NCBI RefSeq assembly: GCF_000632455.1
Contig: NZ_JFYL01000011.1
Coordinates: 1 to 64,000, forward strand
DNA length: 64,000 nucleotides
Reading direction: 5' to 3'
Source of the DNA: Acinetobacter sp. Ver3
GTDB taxonomy: Bacteria; Pseudomonadota; Gammaproteobacteria; Pseudomonadales; Moraxellaceae
How positions within the stretch are numbered: the first letter of the stretch is position 1; every line of letters starts with the position of its first letter. The notes beneath the pieces are model-generated. The model made no database searches and was not told the origin of the DNA. It was given only the letters and a program-made list of their open reading frames with translations. Below are positions 9,059 through 19,223 of the stretch, one piece after another. A program made the position numbers and the translations under genes.

Positions 9059-10765
9059 TTAGCTTGAAACCGTATTGCGTCCCTGCGCTTTCGCTCTAAA
9101 TAATGCTTGGTCTGCCTTAGCAAATAAAGCTTTCCAAGAATCAGCACCTACCGTAACACCCACACTGATCGAAACCGTAAATGATTGACCTTGCTCATCT
9201 GTAAATTGTAAATCACCAATACCCTTACGCATCTTTTCTGCAGCACGTAACCCATGTTCAAGATCTAAATTTTCAATCAACACCAAAAATTCATCCCCAC
9301 CAAAGCGAACGACTAAATCAGTTGATCGAACATTATGACTTAAACAATTTGCCACCTGCTGAATGACCTGATCCCCTGCCACATGACCATATTGATCATT
9401 GACCTGTTTAAAATAATCAATATCTACAATCATCAAACACGTTTGGGTAAACTTATTGGGCTGAGCTTCCATAAGTTTGGTATAGGCTTCTAAAGCAAAA
9501 CGATTTGAAACACCTGTTAATTTATCGGTATTGGCAATATTCTTTAATTCAAACTCAAATTCATCACGTTGATGCAACATTTTCTGAAGTTTTTGCATCG
9601 CTTCATGTAATGAATGTACTTGCTTCTGCTGATCTTCTATAAAATGACTATCGACCAAAGCATTGGCATACGACAATTCAACTAATTTATCTCTCACCAT
9701 AATAAGCGGCGAAATAACTTTACGTTGAACATAAATCATCGTAAATAAAGCAGCCAATAGTGAAATTAAAGAGACAATCAATGTGAGTATAAAATTGAGT
9801 TGATTCGCATCTTTTTCTGACTTTGCGATTTCAACGCTCTTATTGAGCAAATAGTCTTGTAAATCGATAACTGTTAAGAATTTACCAGATACAGCTACAC
9901 TTAATTCAGTCCCTGATAAAAAATAAGGTTGTCCCTTTCGGCTTTCATCAATTAATCGCATGATGATAGGTAAACCTTGATCAATAAACTGAGTTTTCAC
10001 TTCTTGGTGTAAGCGAGCGAATTCAGCTGTACGATGGCGTTCGGGTTGGATGGTATTCACTAAATCCCACAAATAGCGAACTTGTTTTTGCGTTTGTAAT
10101 GCGCGTGCAATATTGTCACTTGGTAACGGCTGCTGAAATGTCACATGTGCAGTTACATTTGAAGCAACACGTCCAGCCTGATCTCGCAAATCAGCCAACA
10201 CCAAAATCATGGTGTAATAATGCCCCATCGAACTGTCTTTACTTTTAGACTGCATTACCAGTTTTTTCAGTAAATCATGGCTGCTATCCCACGCATTAAA
10301 CATTGTAAGAATAGCTTGATCTAAAGCTTCAGGCGTACGCTCTGCAAATGGCAACGAAATATAGTGATCGACTTGTTTGCGACCTTCCGCTAATTTTGGA
10401 TTTAGGTATTGAGCGACGTACTCTTCTAACCCATCATATCCAGACTGATCTAATCGATGAATCGAGACCTTAATTTGTTCATCTACTCCCGCGCGATACT
10501 CAATAAGCGCTTGTTTATTTTTTTCAAACTCTTCTTGTGAACTCGACATTGCCATGTTCGCAGGGCCACGCTCGCGTGAAATACGATTCGCTAGAGCAGC
10601 AACGGCACGAAGATTTTCTATTTCAATCAATGCTGTTTGTGATTTCTGATATTCGCGATAATGGCTAATGACCAATGGGATTGAAATACAGAGGATAGAT
10701 AAGACGATAATTATCACGAACACAAATAGGCGGCGACCAATTTGCTCGGAATGTGATTTTAACAT
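9059..10765 (-). CDS. Membrane-anchored diguanylate cyclase
   Basis: A 568-residue sensor enzyme making cyclic di-GMP. A transmembrane helix at about 13-33 and another near 325-347 frame a helical periplasmic sensor of about 290 residues. Its start (NRISRERGPANMAM) resembles nitrate/nitrite-sensor-type helical bundles, but I cannot assign the ligand. A linker coiled coil leads to a GGDEF domain with intact GGDEF at about 489-493 and an inhibitory RxxD site (RSTD) five residues before it, so it should be active and product-inhibited. No EAL domain. It is a single gene with a long upstream gap. Confidence 0.93.
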   Translation of the reverse strand: MLKSHSEQIGRRLFVFVIIIVLSILCISIPLVISHYREYQKSQTALIEIENLRAVAALANRISRERGPANMAMSSSQEEFEKNKQALIEYRAGVDEQIKVSIHRLDQSGYDGLEEYVAQYLNPKLAEGRKQVDHYISLPFAERTPEALDQAILTMFNAWDSSHDLLKKLVMQSKSKDSSMGHYYTMILVLADLRDQAGRVASNVTAHVTFQQPLPSDNIARALQTQKQVRYLWDLVNTIQPERHRTAEFARLHQEVKTQFIDQGLPIIMRLIDESRKGQPYFLSGTELSVAVSGKFLTVIDLQDYLLNKSVEIAKSEKDANQLNFILTLIVSLISLLAALFTMIYVQRKVISPLIMVRDKLVELSYANALVDSHFIEDQQKQVHSLHEAMQKLQKMLHQRDEFEFELKNIANTDKLTGVSNRFALEAYTKLMEAQPNKFTQTCLMIVDIDYFKQVNDQYGHVAGDQVIQQVANCLSHNVRSTDLVVRFGGDEFLVLIENLDLEHGLRAAEKMRKGIGDLQFTDEQGQSFTVSISVGVTVGADSWKALFAKADQALFRAKAQGRNTVSS

Positions 10766-11110
10766 CCAAACTACCTCTAAAATAAAAGACCGTATGAAGC
10801 GGTGAGATTTATAAAATTTCTTTGAACTTGGTTATATTTTACAATATAACCATGCTTAAAAAGCACTTAAAGCACAAGTTTTTATTTAAGAAACAACGTG
10901 ATAAATATCACACTATTGTAATGCCGTAAATTTTTTTGTTTAATATTTAAATTATTTTTCCACCAATATACAAGTGATATATTTCGCAGTATTTACTTTT
11001 TTTGAATTAAAATCAGATGATTATTTTGATCACTTAATCAGCATCGAAAAAATAGATCACGCGCATAATATTTAATCATTATACAAACTTCATCCTTTAA
11101 ACCATAATAC
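10766..11110. other. AT-rich gap upstream of the diguanylate cyclase
   Basis: No credible coding frame. It must hold the promoter of the diguanylate cyclase gene on the reverse strand and the upstream end of the candidate forward-strand small RNA. Confidence 0.5.
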
Positions 11111-11114
11111 TTAC

Positions 11115-11236
11115 ATCGCAAAGACACTGATTCATATCAGATTTGCTTAATGAATTTTGCTCTACCCTCGGATGTTTCTCCCACATATAGAACATCCTTT
11201 TTCAGCCCAGCCATCCCAATCGGCTGGGTTTTTTTT
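11115..11236 (+). ncRNA. Candidate small RNA A with three hairpins
   Basis: Forward-strand terminator without a forward-strand gene. Hairpin 1 pairs GCAAA/TTTGC and CTGAT/ATCAG (11118-11146). Hairpin 2 pairs GGATGTT with AACATCC (11170-11197), perfect over 7 bp. Hairpin 3 pairs CCCAGCC with GGCTGGG (11206-11228), followed by eight T. A promoter-like TATACA (11080-11085), 17 bp, CATAAT (11103-11108) would start RNA near 11115, giving about 120 nt. It sits between the 3' end of the beta-lactamase gene and the 5' side of the cyclase gene, both on the other strand. Structure is seen; expression is inferred. I do not recognise the family. Confidence 0.6.
11205..11236 (+). terminator. Orphan intrinsic terminator (end of candidate RNA A)
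   Basis: Stem CCCAGCC/GGCTGGG and a run of eight T on the forward strand only. No annotated forward-strand gene ends here. Confidence 0.85.
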
Positions 11237-11252
11237 ATCTTTTATATGACTT

Positions 11253-12146
<894 letters not shown>

Positions 12147-12214
12147 TTAATTCAATTTTGACAGATTATTTCCAATTTTTTTGTCTATTTTTACCACTTT
12201 TTTTAAAAATATTA

Positions 12215-12243
12215 TTTACATGTGCAATATGCTGGTGCATAAT
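12215..12243 (+). promoter_or_regulatory. Sigma-70-like promoter for candidate RNA B
   Basis: TTTACA (12215-12220), 17-bp spacer, CATAAT (12238-12243). Each hexamer differs from consensus at one position. No forward-strand gene follows until the porin 700 bp away, with a terminator in between. Confidence 0.6.
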
Positions 12244-12249
12244 GCCCCA

Positions 12250-12348
12250 CATTAGGGCGAGATAGAAATATACCTCAGCAGAATTTCTGTATTTCCCTCA
12301 AGTTTTGGCGAAAAAACCTAGTTTTCTATGAAAACTAGGTTTTTTTTT
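12250..12348 (+). ncRNA. Candidate small RNA B
   Basis: A roughly 100-nt interval bounded by a good promoter match and a very strong terminator (12-bp perfect stem AACCTAGTTTTC/GAAAACTAGGTT, then eight T). Inside, GAAATA (12265-12270) can pair with TATTTC (12290-12295), and a palindromic CAGAATTTCTG lies between. The longest forward frames are trivial. It is divergent from the beta-lactamase gene, about 100 bp from its start. Expression is inferred; I do not recognise the family. Confidence 0.55.
12311..12348 (+). terminator. Strong orphan terminator (end of candidate RNA B)
   Basis: Twelve-base-pair perfect stem with loop TAT, flanked by A6 and T8. It could act on both strands, but no annotated gene ends here. 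Confidence 0.88.
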
Positions 12349-12379
12349 GCTCAATATTGATAAAGAATACACCCAATTA

Positions 12380-12396
12380 TGCACTATAATAGTGCA
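12380..12396. promoter_or_regulatory. 17-nt perfect palindrome
   Basis: TGCACTATAATAGTGCA has 8-bp arms around a single central base, and contains TATAAT. It lies between two terminators of opposite direction. The shape fits a dimeric repressor site over a -10 element, but no gene can be assigned to it. Confidence 0.4.
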
Positions 12397-12409
12397 ATAA
12401 ATATAAGTT

Positions 12410-12440
12410 AAAAAAAACCCAGCCTTGGGGAAAGCTGGGT
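12410..12440 (-). terminator. Orphan reverse-strand terminator
   Basis: ACCCAGC and GCTGGGT pair; on the reverse strand the hairpin is followed by a run of eight T (A run at 12410-12417). No reverse-strand gene lies upstream before the divergent porin, so it must end an unannotated transcript or a leader. Confidence 0.7.
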
Positions 12441-12897
12441 ATATAAGAGAAATAACCACTATAATATTTAGTAAATCTAAAAGGTAAAACTCAATTTATT
12501 TAAATATAAAAAAAAACTTAGTTAACGAGCATGTAATTATGTGAAAATTAACTTAAATTGCAAACATCGTAACCCTTTGAAATTCCGAATCGACCTAACA
12601 CTTTACAGCCAAGTAGGTGAAAAAAGTCACATTATTTATTTTCAAATGAGTTAAAATTAAACGAAAATCTTAAATTTCATGTAAATTAACATTTTCTTTA
12701 TACGTTTTATCCGATTCTAATAATCTTTTTTTTGTATAATTTCGATGCAATTTTTTAGCTTAATCGACCTTGAAAATCTCCTTATCACATTGTTATTTTT
12801 GAATAAAATGTTCAAAAATTCATGTTCTTAATCTTCTTGTATCAAGACATAACACACAAAATAAATTTAGACCAGCAGACTATTACCTTAAAGATCA
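12441..12897. other. AT-rich region upstream of the porin
   Basis: No credible protein frame. The frame that opens at 12822 and joins the porin is only an upstream extension without a ribosome site or conserved sequence. Confidence 0.5.
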
Positions 12898-12925
12898 TTG
12901 ACTTAATACATTGTTACAATACAAT
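12898..12925 (+). promoter_or_regulatory. Porin promoter
   Basis: TTGACT (12898-12903), 16-bp spacer, TACAAT (12920-12925), about 40 nt before the porin ATG. The same two hexamers with the same spacing occur before the porin gene at 40838. Confidence 0.65.
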
Positions 12926-12965
12926 ATTTACTGCATATTCATTCGACATTTATTTGGTAACTATT

Positions 12966-13913
12966 ATGAAAAAAATTAGTTTAGCCACTGCTTTATTAGT
13001 AGCAATGACTGGGGCACACGCATATCAAGTTGAAGTACAAGGGGCTGCTGAGTACTTTGATGACTCATTGAACAATGATAACTACACTGGTTCTGTACAA
13101 GGTACTTATTACTTCAAGAATGTAGACTCAACTAAAGGTCCTTTAGCTGAAGCGGCTTTCTTAAATCAAGCATCTAATGTTTCTGTTGCTTATAACTTCG
13201 GTGAATATTCTGCTGATGTTAAAGTACCTGCTTACGGTATTAATGAAGAAGTTAAAGCAGAACAACATAACTACGGTGCTAAAGCTGAAGCTTACATCCC
13301 AACTAAACTTATTCCTTTATATGCAAGCGCGTCATATAGCCATTCAAAAACTGATGCTAAAAATGACTTCACTGCAAACAACCCATTAAACCACCCACAA
13401 GTTGCTAAATTAGCAGATGGTAACGGCGATCGTTATGCTTTAGAACTTGGTGCAATGTTACTTCCAAACTTCTTAGTTGCTGTAGGTTATACAAGCGTTG
13501 CTGATCAATACTCTTTTGATGTCTTTAAAGCAATCAACAACGGCAGCGTATTCTCAGCACTTGAAACAGGTACTATTGCTGAAGATCAAGATGCGATCAC
13601 AGCTCGTACTAAATATGTAGGCGGCATCACTGATACAAATATGTCTGTTGGCTTTGAAGCTGGTTTAGTATACGGTGAAGATACACTTTACCAATTAAAA
13701 TCTGACCTTTACTTCAATCCACAGTTAAGCGCAGGCGTTTCTTATACTGAATCAAGCTTTAATGACACTCCAAGCTCAGCTATCGGTGCTAACGTAAACT
13801 ACTTCATCACTCCAGCTGTAGCTGTTGGTGCAAGTTATGTAAATGCTAACGCTGAAAATGGTTCTAGCCGTGATACTGAAACTGTTGGCTTAAATGCTAA
13901 ATTCCGTTTCTAA
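12966..13913 (+). CDS. omp33-36: Omp33-36 family outer-membrane porin
   Basis: A 315-residue beta-barrel. The start at 12966 gives a clean signal peptide (MKKISLATALLVAMTGAHA, then YQVEVQG). The chain ends in Phe (LNAKFRF), the usual Bam recognition signal. Family blocks include GSVQGTYYFKNVDSTKGPLAEAAFLNQ, with ALELGAMLLPNFLVAVGYTS and YFITPAVAVGASYVNANAENG. These match the A. baumannii Omp33-36 water channel, which is also linked to carbapenem susceptibility and virulence in that species. It has its own promoter and a shared terminator with betT. It is distantly related to the three tandem porins at 38.7-41.6 kb. Confidence 0.93.
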   Translation: MKKISLATALLVAMTGAHAYQVEVQGAAEYFDDSLNNDNYTGSVQGTYYFKNVDSTKGPLAEAAFLNQASNVSVAYNFGEYSADVKVPAYGINEEVKAEQHNYGAKAEAYIPTKLIPLYASASYSHSKTDAKNDFTANNPLNHPQVAKLADGNGDRYALELGAMLLPNFLVAVGYTSVADQYSFDVFKAINNGSVFSALETGTIAEDQDAITARTKYVGGITDTNMSVGFEAGLVYGEDTLYQLKSDLYFNPQLSAGVSYTESSFNDTPSSAIGANVNYFITPAVAVGASYVNANAENGSSRDTETVGLNAKFRF

Positions 13914-13934
13914 TAAATTATTAGATACAGAATC

Positions 13935-13963
13935 AAAAAAGGACGCATAATGCGTCCTTTTTT
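13935..13963. terminator. Bidirectional terminator between porin and betT
   Basis: AAAAAAGGACGCA, loop TAA, TGCGTCCTTTTTT. It serves the convergent porin and choline transporter genes. Confidence 0.85.
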
Positions 13964-13976
13964 AATCATTCACTAT

Positions 13977-15947
13977 TTACTCAGGGCTACGAATTACACT
14001 TAAGAAATGTAAATGTCTTTCGTATTGATCAATAACATCTTGAATTAAGTCTTCTTGTGTCCAGTCCATTACATCATAGGCCTGTCCACCCTCTCTTAAA
14101 AACACTTCGGCCTGATAATAATCCTGCTCAGTCACCATTGTATCTGGCATAAAGCTCGGTGGCGTTGTTCTTTGTGACATCACTTGATATACAAAATTCA
14201 ACTCGTCATGGTGATCTACCCTCAACTCTACCCCTTCACCCAATCGATTTACACTAACCTTAAACTGTCTTCTCTTGAACTCTTTCTGCACTTGCTCTAA
14301 TGCTTGAGATACTTGAGATTCAATAAATACATCAACCTCTTCCTTAGAATGAGGATAGTGCATAATCAATCCTAAGCGTTTTTGCCAACTCCGTGGTTGA
14401 TGAATTGCTCGAGGTGTAATTCTCGCCTCTTGCAGAGCATTCATTTTAATTAAATCTACTTTTAAGGCTTTGAGTAATCCCCAACAAATAAAAAGCATAA
14501 TGACGGAGAATGGCAACGCACTCATGATGGTCGCAGATTGTAAAGCACCAAGCCCACCGACCAATAATAATACAATTGCCAATACCGCCATAAGCACAGT
14601 CCAAAAGAGTCGTTGCCATGTCGGTGAACCTTCACCTTTAGCCGTCAAATAGTCTGTAACTAATGCACCTGAATCCGCTGAAGTGACAAAGAATAAAATA
14701 ACCAGCGATGTTGCTACTACACTCATGATTGAAGCGAGTGGTAAGCTATTTAAAAATTCGAATAATGCAACGGAAGAATCCTTCTGTACGGCTAGCATCA
14801 GTGCTTCATTGCCTTCTTGCATAATACTGAAGAGCGCAGCATTCCCCATAAAGCCCATCCAAATGAGTGTAAATCCAGTAGGAATCAACATAACTCCAAC
14901 GATAAACTCTCGAATAGTTCTTCCATGTGACACACGTGCGATAAACATCCCGACAAATGGTGACCATGAGATCCACCATGCCCAATACATAATCGTCCAA
15001 CCACCAATCCAACCATTCGGTTGATAAGCATATAAATTAAATGTCATGGTAAAGAGATTAGAAACATACTGACCCATGTTCTGAATTGTGGTTTGCAAAA
15101 GATAAATGGTAGAACTCGCGAAGAATACAAAGAGCAATAAACTTATTGCCAATACCAAATTCAACTCAGACAACCGTTTAATTCCTTTTTCTAAACCTAG
15201 AAAAACGGACAATGATGCCAATGAACTGACGATAATGATCAGTATCACTTGAGTACTTGCTGATTGAGGAACATCAAATAAATAATTCAAGCCTGAGTTA
15301 ATTTGCGTTACACCAAAACCCAACGTTGTCGCCACACCAAATACTGTTCCAATCGTGGCAAATGTGTCTACGGCATCCCCCATGGGACCATGAATTTTTT
15401 TTCCAATGATCGGATAAAGCGCGGAACGTACTTTTAAAGGCAATTGATGTCGATAAGCAAAATACGCCAAAGACAATCCAATCAATGCATAGATTCCCCA
15501 TGCATGAAGTCCCCAGTGGAAGAAAGTCACTCGCATCGCTTGCTGCGCTGCCAAAACCGTTTCTCCATCACCGACTGGCGGAGAGACATAATGCATTACA
15601 GGTTCTGCTACCCCAAAAAACATCAGGCCAATCCCCATACCTGCGGTAAAGAGCATTGCAAACCAAGAGCCATTACTGTAACTCGGTTGGCTATGATCTG
15701 GACCGAGCCTGATTTTGCCGTAGTCAGAAATTGCGATATAAGCCAGCACGATCAGAAATATGGCAACTGCTAAAACATAAAACCAACTAAAAGAATCCGT
15801 AATCCATTGGTTCAGTTGCTGAGTAACTAATTCAAAACCATGAGGAGATAACACCACAGTGGCCAAAAATACAAAAATAATGAGTACCGTGCTGATAAAA
15901 ACACGTGGATTCACATTTGAATACCATGAAGGATGCTGAGAAGACAT
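13977..15947 (-). CDS. betT: BCCT-family choline transporter BetT
   Basis: A 656-residue choline uptake carrier of the betaine/choline/carnitine family, with twelve helices. Diagnostic segments are GMGIGLMFFGVAEPVMHY (about 97-114), the tryptophan-rich WTIMYWAWWISWSPFVGMF and VSHGRTIREFIVG. A long cytosolic C-terminus of about 150 residues (from about 510), with charged helices, is typical of osmotically regulated BetT proteins. Choline is imported as the precursor of glycine betaine. No betIBA genes are in this window, so oxidation must be encoded elsewhere or choline used otherwise. Confidence 0.93.
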   Translation of the reverse strand: MSSQHPSWYSNVNPRVFISTVLIIFVFLATVVLSPHGFELVTQQLNQWITDSFSWFYVLAVAIFLIVLAYIAISDYGKIRLGPDHSQPSYSNGSWFAMLFTAGMGIGLMFFGVAEPVMHYVSPPVGDGETVLAAQQAMRVTFFHWGLHAWGIYALIGLSLAYFAYRHQLPLKVRSALYPIIGKKIHGPMGDAVDTFATIGTVFGVATTLGFGVTQINSGLNYLFDVPQSASTQVILIIIVSSLASLSVFLGLEKGIKRLSELNLVLAISLLLFVFFASSTIYLLQTTIQNMGQYVSNLFTMTFNLYAYQPNGWIGGWTIMYWAWWISWSPFVGMFIARVSHGRTIREFIVGVMLIPTGFTLIWMGFMGNAALFSIMQEGNEALMLAVQKDSSVALFEFLNSLPLASIMSVVATSLVILFFVTSADSGALVTDYLTAKGEGSPTWQRLFWTVLMAVLAIVLLLVGGLGALQSATIMSALPFSVIMLFICWGLLKALKVDLIKMNALQEARITPRAIHQPRSWQKRLGLIMHYPHSKEEVDVFIESQVSQALEQVQKEFKRRQFKVSVNRLGEGVELRVDHHDELNFVYQVMSQRTTPPSFMPDTMVTEQDYYQAEVFLREGGQAYDVMDWTQEDLIQDVIDQYERHLHFLSVIRSPE

Positions 15948-16173
15948 AATTCCCCTATATATTTATTTTTCGGTGAAACGCTTCAAACTGGATAAAACGC
16001 TATATGAAATGAGATCATTTATCCTCAACCTCATACAAAGCCGAGTTAGTTTCATCAAAGACGGAATAGAAAAATCGGCTCAATATAGAGCATCGGAGAC
16101 TGTTTTTTGATCTAAGTACTTATTATTCATGATTTTGCAGATGAATGCCGTTAGCAAGATGTAACGTTCTGTT

Positions 16174-16863
16174 TTAATCATCCTGATGCTTTGGCAAATG
16201 AGCAATGTATTGCAATGCAATTAAGCGCGAAACAATCAAAGCCAGATACATGACTCCACTAAACATTTGAATCATAGCAATCAGTCTCGCCAGCGGACTC
16301 AAGGGCATAATATCTGAAAGACCTGTTGCCGACTGAATACTAAAACTGAGAAACAACAAATCTAACCAACTATGTTGAATAGATTGTTCAGGCGTTATGC
16401 TAAAACTCAGTGGGTCATATAGCTGGCAGATGCTATATAAAAATGCGAAGCTCCATGCAATTAAAGTAAAAACAGCTGCTGCCGCAAATAATTCATCTTT
16501 GGTCAAATAGCGGTCTTCGAACATATATCGAATCAAACCATAAGCCGCTGTCGTATACGCGATAACTTCAAATATATGCGCTGTAATTTGAATATAGGCT
16601 TGATGGTATCCAATCAGAATCAAGAAAGAAAAAATGAGAGCCCCTAATACCCCCAATAAACCTACAGCACTAAAAATTGGGGTCATTTTGATGACTTTAG
16701 CAATAATGAGAAGGACTAAAGCGCCGAGAATCCAAGTTATGGAGCGATAAGCCAAATCATGACTTGATACCACTGCGAGGAATAAAATCAGCAGCTGTAA
16801 AATCAGTAGACAAGCGGATGGTAAACGTACGAGATCACGTATCGCGCGGCATATTAAACTCAT
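16174..16863 (-). CDS. Ion-channel-like membrane protein, atypical filter
   Basis: A 229-residue protein with about six hydrophobic segments. The C-terminal third has the layout of a two-helix pore domain (Ion_trans_2 type): outer helix, re-entrant loop SFSIQSATGLSDIMPLSPLARLI, inner helix with FSGVMYLALIVSRLI. The loop matches the position of a K+ filter but reads TGLSDI instead of TVGYGD, so selectivity for potassium is doubtful. It is a single gene between betT and actP. The osmotic-stress neighbour may be relevant, but that is inference. Confidence 0.75.
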   Translation of the reverse strand: MSLICRAIRDLVRLPSACLLILQLLILFLAVVSSHDLAYRSITWILGALVLLIIAKVIKMTPIFSAVGLLGVLGALIFSFLILIGYHQAYIQITAHIFEVIAYTTAAYGLIRYMFEDRYLTKDELFAAAAVFTLIAWSFAFLYSICQLYDPLSFSITPEQSIQHSWLDLLFLSFSIQSATGLSDIMPLSPLARLIAMIQMFSGVMYLALIVSRLIALQYIAHLPKHQDD

Positions 16864-16956
16864 CTCAACTCCAACTATTTTTATTGTTTTGTTTGAATGA
16901 AAGCATAGCGGACAGTTGATGAATTGTATGTCATTTAAAATAGAAATTTGGTAAAG

Positions 16957-16983
16957 AAAAAAGCCCCTTAAAGGGGCTTTTTA
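16957..16983 (-). terminator. Terminator of the yjcH-actP operon
   Basis: AAAAAAGCCCC, TTAA, GGGGCTTTTT, just past the actP stop on the reverse strand. Confidence 0.88.
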
Positions 16984-16999
16984 TCATGATCAGTATAGC

Positions 17000-18706
17000 T
17001 TAGTGGTCTGACGCACCAGAAATACCAATACCTGTTTGTGAGCGTACAAACTGTGCATCAAATGCTTTACGTTCTGCTTGCGCTTGTACAGAATTGTCTG
17101 TCACAGAGAACAACCAGCAGAAGAAGAATGCTAAAGGCATCGCAAATAATGCAGGACCGTTATATGGATTAATTGGTGTATCAGAAATACCAAGCGTATC
17201 TACCCAAACTGCTTTAGAAAGTACGATGAGTACAACCGCTAAAACTAATCCAACAACACCACCGGCAACTGCACCACGCGTTGTTAAACCTTTCCAGAAC
17301 ATTGAAAGTACAAGCACTGGGAAGTTTGCACATGCAGCAACAGAGAATGCTAAACCTACCATGAAGGCAACGTTTTGTTTCTCGAACAAGATACCCAAGA
17401 TCATCGCAAAGATCGCAAGACCTAAAGTCGCGATTTTAGACATACGAAGTTCAGATTCAGGTGTAGTTTGTCCTTTCTTCAATACGTTCGCATATAAGTC
17501 ATGTGAAATTGCTGAAGCACCTGACAACGTTAAACCTGCAACAACTGCGAGAATCGTGGCAAATGCAACCGCTGAGATGAAGCCCATGAACAAATCACCG
17601 CCTAAAGCATCAGACAAGTGAACCGCAGCCATGTTATTACCACCAACAAGCTCTAGCTTGCCAGTCACTGCCATTTTCGCAATATCAAGGAATTGCGGGT
17701 TGTTCGATACATAGAGAATCGCACCGAAACCAATGATGAAAGTTAAAAGATAGAAGTAACCGATAAAGCCTGTTGCAACAACAACTGATTTACGTGCTTC
17801 TTTCGCATCTTTTACTGTGAAGAAACGCATGAGGATATGTGGTAAACCAGCTGTACCAAACATCAATGCTAAACCAAGAGAAATCGCATCAATTGGGTTT
17901 GATGCCAGACTACCTGGTCCCATGATTTTGGTTGCATCATCTAAGGTTAAATCATGTACTTTAGAGAAGACTTGAATCGATTGCTCGAACATATTGGTGA
18001 AGCTAAAGCCAACGCCTTTCATCACCATAAATGCCATGAAGGTAGCACCTGACAACAACATCACTGCCTTAATGATTTGCACCCATGTTGTCGCTAACAT
18101 ACCGCCAAACATAACGTATGCCATCATGAGCAGACCGACGATGACGACAGCAATGTTATAGTTCAAGCCAAACAGAAGCTTGATCAACTGACCAGCGCCG
18201 ACCATTTGGGCAATCAAGTAGAATGCAACAACAACAAGCGAGCTTAACGCTGCCAGTGTGCGTACAGGTTTTTCTTGTAAACGGAATGATACAACGTCAG
18301 ATAAATTGTATTTACCCAAGTTACGCAAACGCTCTGCTATCAAGAAAAGTACGATAGGCCAACCTACCATGAAACCAAGTGAATAGAGTAAGCCATCGAA
18401 ACCTGACAGGAAAACCATCGCAGAAATACCAAGGAACGATGCTGCGGACATATAGTCACCAGCAATGGCTAAACCATTTTGGAAACCAGAAATTCCACCG
18501 CCTGCGGTATAGAAATCTTTGGTGTTTGTGGTTTGTTTAGCTGCCCATTTGGTAATCCCCAGCGTTGCACCGACGAAAATCAAGAACATGATAATCGCAG
18601 GCCAATTTGTTGCTTGTTGTTCTGCTGCACCTAAATCAGGACCTGCGAATGCCAATCCAGATAGCATTGCAGTCCCTGCAAATGTGAGTAAAGAATTCCA
18701 TTTCAT
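17000..18706 (-). CDS. actP: Cation/acetate symporter ActP
   Basis: A sodium:solute symporter (SSS) family acetate permease of about 568 residues, starting at ATG 18706, one base after the yjcH stop (TAAGATG), with GAAGGGA upstream. Thirteen or so helices; family blocks include [31 protein letters not shown] and [15 protein letters not shown]. An N-terminal signal-like helix is present as in other ActP proteins. It takes up acetate for Acs, encoded at 30.4 kb. Translational coupling with yjcH is likely. It is divergent from the CrbS kinase gene, whose partner is known to control acs/actP in other bacteria. Confidence 0.96.
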   Translation of the reverse strand: MKWNSLLTFAGTAMLSGLAFAGPDLGAAEQQATNWPAIIMFLIFVGATLGITKWAAKQTTNTKDFYTAGGGISGFQNGLAIAGDYMSAASFLGISAMVFLSGFDGLLYSLGFMVGWPIVLFLIAERLRNLGKYNLSDVVSFRLQEKPVRTLAALSSLVVVAFYLIAQMVGAGQLIKLLFGLNYNIAVVIVGLLMMAYVMFGGMLATTWVQIIKAVMLLSGATFMAFMVMKGVGFSFTNMFEQSIQVFSKVHDLTLDDATKIMGPGSLASNPIDAISLGLALMFGTAGLPHILMRFFTVKDAKEARKSVVVATGFIGYFYLLTFIIGFGAILYVSNNPQFLDIAKMAVTGKLELVGGNNMAAVHLSDALGGDLFMGFISAVAFATILAVVAGLTLSGASAISHDLYANVLKKGQTTPESELRMSKIATLGLAIFAMILGILFEKQNVAFMVGLAFSVAACANFPVLVLSMFWKGLTTRGAVAGGVVGLVLAVVLIVLSKAVWVDTLGISDTPINPYNGPALFAMPLAFFFCWLFSVTDNSVQAQAERKAFDAQFVRSQTGIGISGASDH

Positions 18707-18707
18707 C

Positions 18708-19040
18708 TTAGTGTAGTCCCTTCTCGTGAGTGATGGCTTCAACTTCGCGCATAGCTTCTTCGTTTAATTGATCGAGCTTATTGTTGGCAATGTACGAATA
18801 CACACCACATAACAAGAAAGACAGCACGATGATGCCTAATCCTAGAGGGATACCCCAAGTGGTTACACCACCTGAAAGCGATGACAATAAAAATTCTTTG
18901 TTATAGCCAACTAAAAGCATAAAACCAACGTAGACAAACAGCATAATGCCTGTCAATGTCCAGCTCAGTGTGCTTTTCTTTTTGACCATTTCTTTGAATT
19001 TGGGATTCTGTAGAATTTGCTCTACTTGTCTCTCATCCAT
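18708..19040 (-). CDS. yjcH: DUF485 protein YjcH
   Basis: A small 110-residue DUF485 membrane protein with two helices (about 24-45 and 62-84). It is nearly always encoded ahead of actP, and its role there is unclear, perhaps as an accessory subunit. I chose ATG 19040 ([10 protein letters not shown]) because GGAG lies 8 nt upstream and family members begin there. The frame could extend 12 residues further to 19076. It forms a two-gene operon with actP. Confidence 0.93.
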   Translation of the reverse strand: MDERQVEQILQNPKFKEMVKKKSTLSWTLTGIMLFVYVGFMLLVGYNKEFLLSSLSGGVTTWGIPLGLGIIVLSFLLCGVYSYIANNKLDQLNEEAMREVEAITHEKGLH

Positions 19041-19223
19041 AAACAAGACTCCATATGAGACCCAACCGTAGGTCATTTTTTTTATTTAAATTATTCCGAT
19101 TTTTAAATTAGCAAGATTTTGCATTGGTTGTAATTTAGACTTTGGTCGCTAAATTTTGATCAATTTGAACGTGACAGTTCATGGATGCGTTATCATTACA
19201 CGAGATTCTCAAGTGTAAGTCCT

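Noticed and set aside
12822-12965. N-terminal extension of the Omp33-36 frame
   Set aside because: It runs across the promoter; the ATG at 12966 gives a standard signal peptide.
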